From: Stieleria magnilauensis | Lineage (GTDB): Bacteria > Planctomycetota > Planctomycetia > Pirellulales > Pirellulaceae | Direction: 5' to 3' | Length of the DNA stretch: 64,000 bases | Assembly: GCA_007753675.1 (NCBI GenBank) | Contig: CP036432.1 | Coordinates: 8,310,233-8,374,232 of the forward strand | In this document: piece after piece, positions 1 to 10,059 of the stretch | Layout: every line of letters begins with the position of its first letter | Numbering within the stretch: the first letter of the stretch is position 1 | Notes under the pieces: generated by a model | Told to the model about the DNA's origin: nothing | Databases searched by the model: none | What the model saw: the letters and a program-made list of their open reading frames with translations, nothing else | Program-made: the position numbers and the translations under genes

Positions 1-480
1 TTGGAAAACGTGCTCGGGACTCCCCCGCCGCCTCCGCCGGACGATGTGCCTGCGATCGATCCGGATGTGCGGGGGGCGACGTCGGTGCGCGACTTGTTAG
101 TGAAGCATCGGACCTCAGCGGCTTGCAACGAGTGCCATCGCAAAATTGATCCGCTCGGTTTTGCGCTGGAGTGTTTTGATCCGATCGGTGAACTGCGGAC
201 CCGTTATGAGAACAAGGCGGCCATCGATACGTCGGGGAAACTTCCCAGCGGGCAAGCCTTTGACGGCGTCGCGGAATTGAAGACGCTGTTGGTGCAGCGC
301 CGAGCGTTTTTCGCACGAGCGTTCACCGAAAAGTTATTCGCCTATGCACTGGGGCGGCGAATCGAGTTGAGCGACCGGGCGACGATCGATGCTATTCTGC
401 AACAGCTGGCCGAGAACGAGTATCCGACGCGAGAGCTGATCGAACACATCGTGACCAGTGATCTGTTTTCGCGGCGATAG
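1..480 (+). CDS. C-terminal part of a DUF1588/DUF1585 planctomycete cytochrome-like protein (5' truncated)
   Basis: Only the last 159 residues are in the window; the gene enters from the left edge, so the apparent TTG at base 1 is not its start. A haem-type CNECH motif sits in a stretch ending KIDPLGFALECFDPIGE, which is the DUF1588 signature. The tail (SGKLPSGQAFDG to the stop) matches DUF1585, with the usual FAYALGRR segment. The same two domains end the complete protein at 32411-34417. Such proteins are usually exported and paired with a DUF1552 or DUF1501 partner; the partner, if any, would lie outside the window. The role is unproven in the family. The ending is intact, with TAG at 478-480. 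Confidence 0.9.
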   Translation: MENVLGTPPPPPPDDVPAIDPDVRGATSVRDLLVKHRTSAACNECHRKIDPLGFALECFDPIGELRTRYENKAAIDTSGKLPSGQAFDGVAELKTLLVQRRAFFARAFTEKLFAYALGRRIELSDRATIDAILQQLAENEYPTRELIEHIVTSDLFSRR

Positions 481-636
481 AAGGGCATGCCGGGTTTGCA
501 GCAAGTAGGGCATGCAGTGCATGCCGGGATTGCGGCAAGTAGGGCATGCTGTGCATGCCGGGTGTCAACGCCATCGTCACGCACAGCGTGACCTACCTTC
601 GTCTACCCATCGTCACGCGCAGCGTGACCTACCGGG
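481..636. repeat. Intergenic cluster of short palindromic repeats
   Basis: Between two converging genes lie two to three copies of a unit containing AGGGCATGC and GTGCATGCCGGG, each self-complementary around the GCATGC core (about 484-571). They are followed by two copies of a GTCACGC-(A/G)C-AGCGTGACCTACC palindrome (about 574-631). These look like REP-type hairpin repeats and could end transcription from both sides. No gene is visible. Confidence 0.7.
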
Positions 637-2418
<1,782 letters not shown>

Positions 2419-2621
2419 ATCGGCGGACAAAGGGGGGGCTGGAGGGCGCGAAATGGAAACGCCGGTGAGGTTACCAAGCCGACGCCGAATCGTCGACTGC
2501 GGTAGGCCGCCGGTGCCGTGTGGGGGACGGGAGAACGATCGCCCGCCGGTCGCTGACGCGTCCCGCCGGGCTGCGTCTCAGCACGTGGCGTCAGCCAGTG
2601 GCGCGTCAATCGACGAAACGC

Positions 2622-3353
2622 TCACGACGACCGTTTGGGGGCGGCGACGTTCTTGGTGGGGCGGCGTTTGATGGGGGCCAACGCGTGCTGGACTTGGAAC
2701 GCGACGTCCGCGATCAGCGTGTCGACGCGGTTGCGGCTGACGGCATAGGCCGCCAACGCGGGAATCGCGACGACCAAGCCGCCGACGGTGGTCACCAACG
2801 CCTGGTAAATCCCTTCGGCCAAGTCACCGGCACCGGCCGCTCCCCGCGTCGTGGCGACTTGCTGGAACGCAAAAATCATCCCGGTCACCGTGCCCAACAG
2901 CCCGACCATCGGGGCGATGTTGCCGATCACCGACAGGTACTCGATCCGCCGCATCATTCGAGCGGACTGCTCGGCGAGCGCGTCTTCGACTGCCTTTTCA
3001 ACGCCCTGCCAGCCGTAATCGACTTCTGCAATCCCCGACAGCAGCACCACGCTCAGAACGCTCGGTTCACGCCGACAGGCCGCATCGGCTTCCTGCAACC
3101 GGCCGGTCAGCAAGGCCTGGCGGACGGTTTCACTCAACCCTTCCGGCAAGACTTCACCACGACGCAGCGTCATTACCTGGTCAAACACCAGATAGGCCGC
3201 CAAAAAGCTGAGCGAAAGCAGCACCACCAAGATGACCGCGCCGACGATCCCACCGCTGAGCACGATGTCCAGCAAGCCCGCGCCCTCGGCCGCCTCGTCG
3301 GTATTTCCTTGGGCAAGCAACACATCAAGGTGGAGGGGCAATCCCTGCGGCAT
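2622..3353 (-). CDS. MotA/TolQ/ExbB proton channel family protein
   Basis: 243 residues with the three-helix layout of TolQ/ExbB: TM1 about 28-56, a long cytoplasmic loop, then TM2 (about 140-163, with APMVGLLGTVTGMIFAF, the family signature) and TM3 (about 185-206, ALVTTVGGLVVAIPALAAY). Such subunits form proton-driven motors with ExbD/TolR or MotB partners. No ExbD/TolR gene is adjacent, so the partner must lie elsewhere. The gene lies downstream of the kinase/GTPase operon on the same strand but is separated by about 309 bases, so co-transcription is uncertain. Whether it energises TonB-type uptake, Tol or another process cannot be told from sequence. Confidence 0.9.
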   Translation of the reverse strand: MPQGLPLHLDVLLAQGNTDEAAEGAGLLDIVLSGGIVGAVILVVLLSLSFLAAYLVFDQVMTLRRGEVLPEGLSETVRQALLTGRLQEADAACRREPSVLSVVLLSGIAEVDYGWQGVEKAVEDALAEQSARMMRRIEYLSVIGNIAPMVGLLGTVTGMIFAFQQVATTRGAAGAGDLAEGIYQALVTTVGGLVVAIPALAAYAVSRNRVDTLIADVAFQVQHALAPIKRRPTKNVAAPKRSS

Positions 3354-3662
3354 GATCGGCTGGTGGATGAGTGGTCAAGAAGCGGTGAACGAGGATGCAC
3401 AGTGTATCAGTTCACCGCCGCCGCGAAACACTGTCGGCACGGAAGGCGTGAGCGGTTTTGGTTTCCGCGGTGCGCAGCTTGAAAGACCGGAGGGCTCGTG
3501 CTCAAAACCGCGAGGTTAGTCTAAGGACGAGGAGGCCCGGACGCTGGCGCGAACCGGCTGATGTCAACCGATCATCAGCCGTTTGGCGCGAGCCTACGGG
3601 CCCAAACTAGAGGGCACCGCGTGGCCCCTTGCTTACGCATGCGGGCTTCAACCGACAGTCCG
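3354..3662. other. Gene-free stretch with one palindromic repeat
   Basis: No supported ORF. It contains an imperfect palindrome at 3544-3594 (arms around GGCTGATG and CATCAGCC) that recurs in inverted orientation at 12530-12575. A degenerate piece of the ACCGGAGGGCTCG repeat lies near 3486-3498. The rest shows nothing I recognise. Confidence 0.6.
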
Positions 3663-5516
3663 CTAGCGTCGACCGGCAGACACCAGGAACTCCGCGTCGG
3701 TCAACAGCGGATCGTCCCAGCGGAGTCGGAGCACGCGGTCTTGTTGCAATTGCGTGATCGCTTCTTCATGACCCTGGCGAATGGCTTGTTGGGCGCGCTG
3801 CGTTCGGCCGTTGGACTGTGCGACCGACAGCGCGATCATGGCGAAAATCGCAGTCGGCAATAACGACAGCACCAGGCTGGTGAGCACCATCGCAAATTCC
3901 GGCTTGGGAAAATGTTCCAACGGATGGTGCGGCTCTCCGGCTTGTTGCGCCGAGACCTGGATCAGGGTTTCGTAACTGGCTTTCAGGTATTCGCCGTACA
4001 GGGCGACAAACGGGCCGGCCATCAGCAGCCAAAAGATCAGCGTGCCGACGATGGCCATGATCGTGGCGGTCGACTGCGAGATCGAGTTCTGCTCGACCGC
4101 GTCTTCGAAGATCTTGTGCGAGCGTTCTTGCAGGGCATCGATGCCGGCAAGCGAGGCGACGTGTTGGGTTTCGGAGTGTGACGTGACGCGCAACGGTTCG
4201 CCGGGGAGAGATTTGCCGTCGTCACCCTGATCGGCGTTTCTCAGCAACGCCAGCTCCTCTCGAAACTGTCCCGCCAGCGGCCCGAGTCGATCGGTGACTG
4301 CCGCGGCGCTACGGCGTTGCAGCCCGTCGCGAAGTTCGTCGTTGGCATTGCGATCCGACGTCAGACTGCGCGTCGAGGTCCAGATCGTACTGACCAGCGA
4401 GGGAAGCGATCCCGAAAGCGACAACAGCACGCGATCCCAGGCCCCGTGCGTCAGGTTCAACAGGCCCAGGACCGAACGGTAGGGAAACCAAATGGCACCG
4501 GTCGAGGTTAAGAGTTTCAAACGCAAACGGCTGCGAACGGCGGCCTGCATCGGCCCGTCGGGGCCGATCAGCGTTTGTGCGACTTCGCCCGGCAGTTTGG
4601 TCGCCTCGTCGTTCAACCGATTGACCGCCCGGGTCAGGCCGGGCAGTTCGTCGGCCAACAGCGCGCTGAGTGCGGATCGGAAGCGACCGTCCAAGGCAGC
4701 CAGTCGAGTCGATTTGCGTCGATCGCTGTCGGGGTTGTTTTCCAATTCGATTTTCAATTGGCGGAGCAGCTCGGTGGCCGCTTGCGCGCCGATCTGTTGC
4801 TCGCTTTCGCCGCCCAGTTCAAAATCGGTGACCTGAACCGGACGGGCGATGACGCTCTCGGGTGCGGCGGTCCGCAGGTTCGCCAGGAAGGCATCGATGT
4901 CCGCATGCAGCGCCGCGTCGTCGACACCGATCGTATTGATCACGGGGATCACGATGGTGCCTTCACTGGCCACCGCAAGTGCGGCGGGGGTTTGCCCACG
5001 GATCTGATCGCGACGGACGACCAACACGATGGCCGAGGCCAACGAGAGCGCCCGTTTGGCGACGTCGGCGATCCCTTGCCGGTTGTCGGTCGCCCCCGGT
5101 GCATCGACGAGCATGTAAGGCGTGCCGATCGGTTCCATGTCGGCCGAGGAAACTCGCACGAACCGTTCAAAGCGAGGGTCCAAATCCACCGGCGGATGCG
5201 GGCCGACCCAAACCAGTTCCTCCGTCGCCTGGTCGGCATTGTTGCCGCTGCGGATGGAAGCGGCCAGCGGCGAGCGGCGAATCAATTGCCGGATCAACCA
5301 TGATTTGCCTTGTCCGGTCGCGCCCACGACCGCCAACACCAGCGCCCCGGCGGCCCGATCTTGCGAGATCAAGAGACGCGCGCGGGCGTGTTCCTCGCAA
5401 AGCGATCGAACTTGACGTCCCGTTTCGCTGTCACCCAAGACCGAGGCGCCGGCGCGACGAACCCGGTTCAAAAACTCGTCGTCAGGGGTCACGGTGTCTG
5501 CGGAGGATTCATGCAT
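3663..5516 (-). CDS. Membrane-anchored P-loop GTPase-like protein (second of an operon pair)
   Basis: 617 residues. An N-terminal NTPase domain carries a P-loop GATGQGKS (65-72), a G3-like DAPG (138-141, within YMLVDAPGATDN) and a possible G4 region around PVINTIGVDD (191-200). A long, mostly helical middle follows, then two hydrophobic helices (about 485-507 and 541-566) and a charged Q/R-rich tail. This is the layout of bacterial dynamin-like or YcjX/DUF697-type membrane GTPases, but I cannot place it in a named family. Its ATG overlaps the TGA of the upstream GTPase gene by eight bases, implying translational coupling. A sensor kinase gene heads the unit. GTP specificity is inferred only from the DAPG motif. 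Confidence 0.75.
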   Translation of the reverse strand: MHESSADTVTPDDEFLNRVRRAGASVLGDSETGRQVRSLCEEHARARLLISQDRAAGALVLAVVGATGQGKSWLIRQLIRRSPLAASIRSGNNADQATEELVWVGPHPPVDLDPRFERFVRVSSADMEPIGTPYMLVDAPGATDNRQGIADVAKRALSLASAIVLVVRRDQIRGQTPAALAVASEGTIVIPVINTIGVDDAALHADIDAFLANLRTAAPESVIARPVQVTDFELGGESEQQIGAQAATELLRQLKIELENNPDSDRRKSTRLAALDGRFRSALSALLADELPGLTRAVNRLNDEATKLPGEVAQTLIGPDGPMQAAVRSRLRLKLLTSTGAIWFPYRSVLGLLNLTHGAWDRVLLSLSGSLPSLVSTIWTSTRSLTSDRNANDELRDGLQRRSAAAVTDRLGPLAGQFREELALLRNADQGDDGKSLPGEPLRVTSHSETQHVASLAGIDALQERSHKIFEDAVEQNSISQSTATIMAIVGTLIFWLLMAGPFVALYGEYLKASYETLIQVSAQQAGEPHHPLEHFPKPEFAMVLTSLVLSLLPTAIFAMIALSVAQSNGRTQRAQQAIRQGHEEAITQLQQDRVLRLRWDDPLLTDAEFLVSAGRR

Positions 5517-7635
5517 GTTTGGACTCGCGAGGCAGGATCCCGTTCAATTCTTGACGAAACGTTTGGTTCATACGATAGACCGCGAGCGTCGCGTTTGCTC
5601 CGCCATCGACGCCGACCTTTACATTCGGAGTCGGGAACAGAATGTTGGTCTGTTTGAGACGGATCGAGGGGAGCGGATTGCCGGGATCGATTCCGATTTG
5701 GTGGCACAGCAAGACGTAGAACATCGACATCTGTTCGACCGCGGCCTGGGTGCTGAGCGTCTGGGCCGTCTTTCCGCCGGCCCAGTAGGCTGAAAAAGCG
5801 GTCAGCCCGGCGGCGGCCAGCAGTTCGACGACCGAGGCGTTGGCAACCAGAACGGTGGCGCCGAAATCGACCGGCAACATCAAGACGCTTCCGAACGTGG
5901 CCAACAGTGCCGCCAGCGGCGTCAACCCGAAGGCCAACTTCTTGTGACGCGGGATCTGACGCCACATCTCTTCGGCCACGCTCCGCAATTGATCGCTGTC
6001 GAACACCACGCGATCGTTCTCATGAAACGTTCTCAACACCTCGTGCATCGCCTGGGTCCACTCGGCGGGATCGATCGGATCATTTTGACCTTCAAACCAA
6101 TGGGGCAAGGTCAATGGCGCGCCGAACCGTCGAAGGGACGTGTCCAGGTCTTCCGGATCGACGAGTTGGCCGACCTTCTTCGACTTGAATTTTTCCTTGA
6201 TCGATTCGGCATAACGCTCCGCCATCGCGGTCGGCACGTACTGCTTGAACAAATCGGACGCCGCCTTGGTGCGGCCTTGGATGAACGTGTTGATCTTGAC
6301 CCCCCAGCGCGCGTACCAGGGCGCCGCTTCGCAGAACGCGTCGGCCAACTGCCGGACGATGCGTTCGGATTGGTGCATCCGAACCTCCGTGATCGCACCC
6401 CCGGTCGTCTGTTTCGTGAACAGGCTGATCGTGGTGTCCAGCAGCGTTTGCCGCGCCCGCTCGGTCAACCGCAGCGATTGCTCGGCGTCCTTTTCGACCG
6501 CGGCCAACCCCATGTCCCAAACCGCGCGACGCAGTGCGGCGTGACGTCCCATCAAAAAACGATCCGACGATTCCGGGCGATCCAACTCGCGCGTCAGATG
6601 GGTCAATAAACGATCGCTGCCGATTTCTGCCGGCGGGTTCTCATCAGGCTGCGTCGAGAGCGAAAAGAAAATGGGCAGCGGATCGTCGCTGGGGTTTTCG
6701 ATCGTGATTTCCTGGTCCCCGTCCTTGGCCGATTTCGGGATGAAGGGTTCGCTCTTGGGCAATTCGTAATCGTAGGCCCCGTAAACTCGCTCGACGCCGA
6801 ACTTGCTGGCCTGGGGTTCGAACGATTCCAACACGTCTTCGGGGGTCTGTCCGGGACGAATTTTGTTGACCGCCAGCAAACGTGGAATGCCGGGCATCAA
6901 ATCCGAGATCGTTTGCAGAATGTCGCCGAGTGAACGGTCGCGGGCCATGCTGGGTGTCGACACGACCAGGAAGGCGCTGCAGAACGTCGATGCCTTGCCC
7001 AGCAGTTCACGTCTCCGCTCCGGCGACCCGACTCCGAAGACTTCATCGGAAACGATGTCGGGACAATCCAGCAATCCGATCCCCAAATCATCCAACGCCG
7101 GATCGGTCGCGACCAGCGGGACGCCCAACGCGTCGACGCCGCCGCTGCGGTTGTTGTATTGTTCGTGCGCCTCTTCGGGCATTTCGGCCAACAGCTCGGG
7201 GGAGTGACCGACGGCATCACCAAAATCTTCCAGCAACAACTGCCACAACGCGGGTTCTTCACGCCATTTCTGGGGCAGCCACAAAACGAATCGGTGGGTG
7301 CCTTGGCGGTTGGCGACACCGCGCAGCGTGCGGGCACGACCGTGCCGGCTGAGCAACCCCGCGACCAGGCTGGTCTTGCCGCTGTTGAGCATCCCGGCGA
7401 CGGCCAGGGTCGGGTAATCGGCCAAGCGGGCACCGTGAAAGACTTGACGTCCCAGTGAAACCACATCGCCGGCCAGATCGGGTTGGACGCGGCGGAGTGC
7501 CGAGAGGTAACTTTCGTTGCGTGGGTCGGGGTACAGGCGTTCGACGGCGGCTCGACGATCATCGTCTTCGAGTAACGCTTTCAAACGAGGCCAGTCGACC
7601 TGCGTCGGGGGTTTTCGTCGTTTTTGACCAAACAT
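5509..7635 (-). CDS. Dynamin-like P-loop GTPase with C-terminal membrane segment (first of an operon pair)
   Basis: 708 residues. The GTPase-type motifs are ordered G1 GMLNSGKTS (81-89), a possible G2 threonine in QGTHRF (about 111-116), G3 DCPD (190-193) and G4 NKIRPG (257-262). The G1 form resembles the NSGKS(T) P-loop of dynamin-like proteins. The C-terminal third holds a helical region and a hydrophobic block (about 575-640, beginning LAFGLTPLAALLA), suggesting membrane insertion like the paddle of bacterial dynamin-like proteins. It lies nine bases downstream of the sensor-kinase gene and overlaps the next GTPase gene by eight bases, so the three are almost certainly co-expressed. The two GTPases are clearly different proteins, not a recent duplication. 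Confidence 0.78.
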   Translation of the reverse strand: MFGQKRRKPPTQVDWPRLKALLEDDDRRAAVERLYPDPRNESYLSALRRVQPDLAGDVVSLGRQVFHGARLADYPTLAVAGMLNSGKTSLVAGLLSRHGRARTLRGVANRQGTHRFVLWLPQKWREEPALWQLLLEDFGDAVGHSPELLAEMPEEAHEQYNNRSGGVDALGVPLVATDPALDDLGIGLLDCPDIVSDEVFGVGSPERRRELLGKASTFCSAFLVVSTPSMARDRSLGDILQTISDLMPGIPRLLAVNKIRPGQTPEDVLESFEPQASKFGVERVYGAYDYELPKSEPFIPKSAKDGDQEITIENPSDDPLPIFFSLSTQPDENPPAEIGSDRLLTHLTRELDRPESSDRFLMGRHAALRRAVWDMGLAAVEKDAEQSLRLTERARQTLLDTTISLFTKQTTGGAITEVRMHQSERIVRQLADAFCEAAPWYARWGVKINTFIQGRTKAASDLFKQYVPTAMAERYAESIKEKFKSKKVGQLVDPEDLDTSLRRFGAPLTLPHWFEGQNDPIDPAEWTQAMHEVLRTFHENDRVVFDSDQLRSVAEEMWRQIPRHKKLAFGLTPLAALLATFGSVLMLPVDFGATVLVANASVVELLAAAGLTAFSAYWAGGKTAQTLSTQAAVEQMSMFYVLLCHQIGIDPGNPLPSIRLKQTNILFPTPNVKVGVDGGANATLAVYRMNQTFRQELNGILPRESKHA

Positions 7636-7644
7636 ATCCGGTGT

Positions 7645-9912
7645 TCAGCTCGCCGTTGATTGGGCCAGTGGGCTTGCCGCTGGACGTTTTTCGTTCACGG
7701 CGGTGTCACCTTGGGTGCCTTCGGCCGATGGGTTGTCTTCGCTCAGTTCAAAATCGTCCAAGTACGGGCCGTCGAAAATCTCACGCCACCATAAAGCAGC
7801 ATCCGCTTGCGTCCAATGGGGACTGTCCGCACAAGCTAGCAGTTCGCCGGCCAGTTGCTGAGCGGACTGGGGCCGGGCTTGCGGATCCAGATGCAGGCAG
7901 CGCAGCAAGACCCGTTGCAGATCCTTCGCCAGCGGCACGCCGATGCGTCGCTCGGGAGATTCCGGTTCCTCATGCAACTTTTTGGCGCACACGTCGGTCG
8001 CCGATTCGCCTTCCAACGGAGCGAGACCGCAGAGCAGATTATAGCCGACCGCACCGATCGAATAGATGTCGCTGAGAACGTCGGCCGAGGCGGCATCACG
8101 GATCGATTCGGGGGACATGTACAGTGGCGTGCCGGTCAGCGAATCGACGCGCGTCAATTGCATCGAGTCGTGGTCGATCTGTTTGGCCAACCCGAAGTCG
8201 AGCACTTTGATCAAATCGTGAATCCCGCTACGGGAGGTCAACAGTACGTTGGCGGGTTTGATGTCGCGGTGAATCAAGCCCGCTGCATGGGCTTCGGCGA
8301 TCGACCCGCATATTTGTAGCAACAGGTAAATCACCCGCTCGGCCGGTTGGCGTCCGTAGTAGTCCACCAACTGTTCCAGCGAGATCCCTTCGACATACTC
8401 CATGACGTAAAAGAACGTGCCTTCGTCGGTTCGTCCGAAGTCATAGATCTCGACGGTATTGGGATGTTTCAAGCGTGCCGACAGTTGAACTTCACGCTGA
8501 AACCTGGCCAACGATCGCTCGGTCGCATCGGCATTTTCAAGGACTTTGATGGCGACTTTGCGATCCAGTAAACCATGCTCGCCCAAGTACACGGTGCCCA
8601 TGCCGCCGCGTCCGATCCGCTGTTGTAAATCGTATTGTCCCAGTCGTCGTTTCAGTTCTTCTACTCGGTCTGCGTTGATGTCGCGAGGTCGTGTGATCCA
8701 AACCAATCCCAACAGAATCGCCGCGGCGATCGAGACGGCGCCGAAGAGTGCGAGGAAGGAATTACGCAGAATTTGCAGCGATGCAAACGCTTCGTCGACC
8801 TCCAACTCGCTGGCGATGCCGAAATGATATTCGGAAAGCCAAGTCCACGCGCCGACCACCCGAACGCCTCGATAGCCGTTGTATCCGACCACATTCGAAC
8901 CGACCCCTCCACGCGTCGCGTTGTCCGCCATCAACGTCAGCGGCCACGTCGCCGGTTCTCCGGGCACCGAGTTCTGCACGCGAATGTCGACGCCGGGATC
9001 GCGGACATGAATCTTCAGCGGGCTCGTTTCGCCTGACGACAACAATCCCGCCTGGGTCAACTGGGATTCGAAACGGCTGCTCGAAATCATCACCCCGTGA
9101 CGATCAAACGCATAGGTTTCACCCGTGCTGCCCATCTGCGCGACCGACAAGATCTTGCTGAACTGTTTCGACGGATCGATCATCAACGCCACCGAGCCGG
9201 TCGTCCTCAGGTCGTCTCGAACGGGGGCGACCGCACACATGACCGCCATCGGACCGGACGGCGTCTCCCCATCGCTGACGCGGCGCGTTTCGATTTCGAA
9301 CGGGCGTGTCACGGACACGGTACCGGCGGTCAATCGCGCGAACAATTCTTGGCCCAGTGGGATGGTGCCGCCGTTGAATCGGGCGTCACTGGAATCAAGC
9401 ACGCCACCCAACGGATCCACGATCGCCCAACCCAGGTAGCCGGCGTCATGGAGTCGAGCCGTCAGGGCTTGCAAGTATTCCGAACGGTTGGACGCCTGCT
9501 TGATCGCTGACTGATGAGGGCCTGACGGTTGGGTTGCTTTGGAATGCTGTTGCAACAATTCGATCGCGTAACCGCGCAGTCCTTCTTCGGCCGCGTAAAG
9601 CTTTGCCGTTTCACGCTGGTCGGCGAGCCACAGTTGCAGCGCGTTGATGTTGGCCGCCAGCACGGTTTCCAACGAATTGCGAATGCTGCCCCGGACGCTT
9701 TCACGCACCAACCAGCCGACATACAGAGTGACCCCTAACAAGACCGCCACGACCAGGGATGCAATCACCGGCGACAAGGGGCCGACCGGGGCCTGCCGAA
9801 CGACGCTCATGATCGTCGACTGGCCGAGGCCCCGCCGCGCGCGGGGGGAACCGTCCAGTGTTTTCCACTTCGAGCGTGTTTCTTGACTGCGTGTTCCGTT
9901 GTCTTGGGGCAT
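7645..9912 (-). CDS. Ser/Thr protein kinase with N-terminal Cache-type extracytoplasmic sensor
   Basis: 755 residues from the ATG at 9912 (MPQDNGT); an upstream extension to 10020 would run into the divergent promoter region. One membrane helix (about 47-67) leads into a roughly 330-residue extracytoplasmic region resembling a double Cache ligand-binding domain (YAFDRHGVMISSS is typical), then a second helix (about 400-425). The cytoplasmic kinase domain has the Gly-rich loop GRGGMGTVYLG, VAIKVL lysine, catalytic HRDIKPANVLL, DFGLAK and MSPESIRD. The sensor lies N-terminal and the kinase C-terminal, the order of histidine kinases rather than PknB-type kinases. It heads an operon with two membrane GTPases, its likely targets by context only. 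Confidence 0.92.
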   Translation of the reverse strand: MPQDNGTRSQETRSKWKTLDGSPRARRGLGQSTIMSVVRQAPVGPLSPVIASLVVAVLLGVTLYVGWLVRESVRGSIRNSLETVLAANINALQLWLADQRETAKLYAAEEGLRGYAIELLQQHSKATQPSGPHQSAIKQASNRSEYLQALTARLHDAGYLGWAIVDPLGGVLDSSDARFNGGTIPLGQELFARLTAGTVSVTRPFEIETRRVSDGETPSGPMAVMCAVAPVRDDLRTTGSVALMIDPSKQFSKILSVAQMGSTGETYAFDRHGVMISSSRFESQLTQAGLLSSGETSPLKIHVRDPGVDIRVQNSVPGEPATWPLTLMADNATRGGVGSNVVGYNGYRGVRVVGAWTWLSEYHFGIASELEVDEAFASLQILRNSFLALFGAVSIAAAILLGLVWITRPRDINADRVEELKRRLGQYDLQQRIGRGGMGTVYLGEHGLLDRKVAIKVLENADATERSLARFQREVQLSARLKHPNTVEIYDFGRTDEGTFFYVMEYVEGISLEQLVDYYGRQPAERVIYLLLQICGSIAEAHAAGLIHRDIKPANVLLTSRSGIHDLIKVLDFGLAKQIDHDSMQLTRVDSLTGTPLYMSPESIRDAASADVLSDIYSIGAVGYNLLCGLAPLEGESATDVCAKKLHEEPESPERRIGVPLAKDLQRVLLRCLHLDPQARPQSAQQLAGELLACADSPHWTQADAALWWREIFDGPYLDDFELSEDNPSAEGTQGDTAVNEKRPAASPLAQSTAS

Positions 9913-10059
9913 CGTCACAGTATACGAACCGGAGAGGACCGCGCGAGCGGCCTGCCGATTTCGCTTGTCCCCCACCAAGGCCAAGCACTCGCGAGATTCG
10001 ACTATGATAGTCTGCTGCAACCCTCCCAGCCCGACTCCTCGTCTGCCCCGGCCATTTCC
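9913..10059. promoter_or_regulatory. Divergent promoter region between sensor kinase and sulfatase
   Basis: The kinase (minus) and sulfatase (plus) genes start 147 bases apart and point away from each other, so both promoters should lie here. A TATGAT hexamer at 10003-10008 could be a -10 box for the sulfatase; I see no convincing -35 element. No operator palindrome stands out. Confidence 0.35.
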
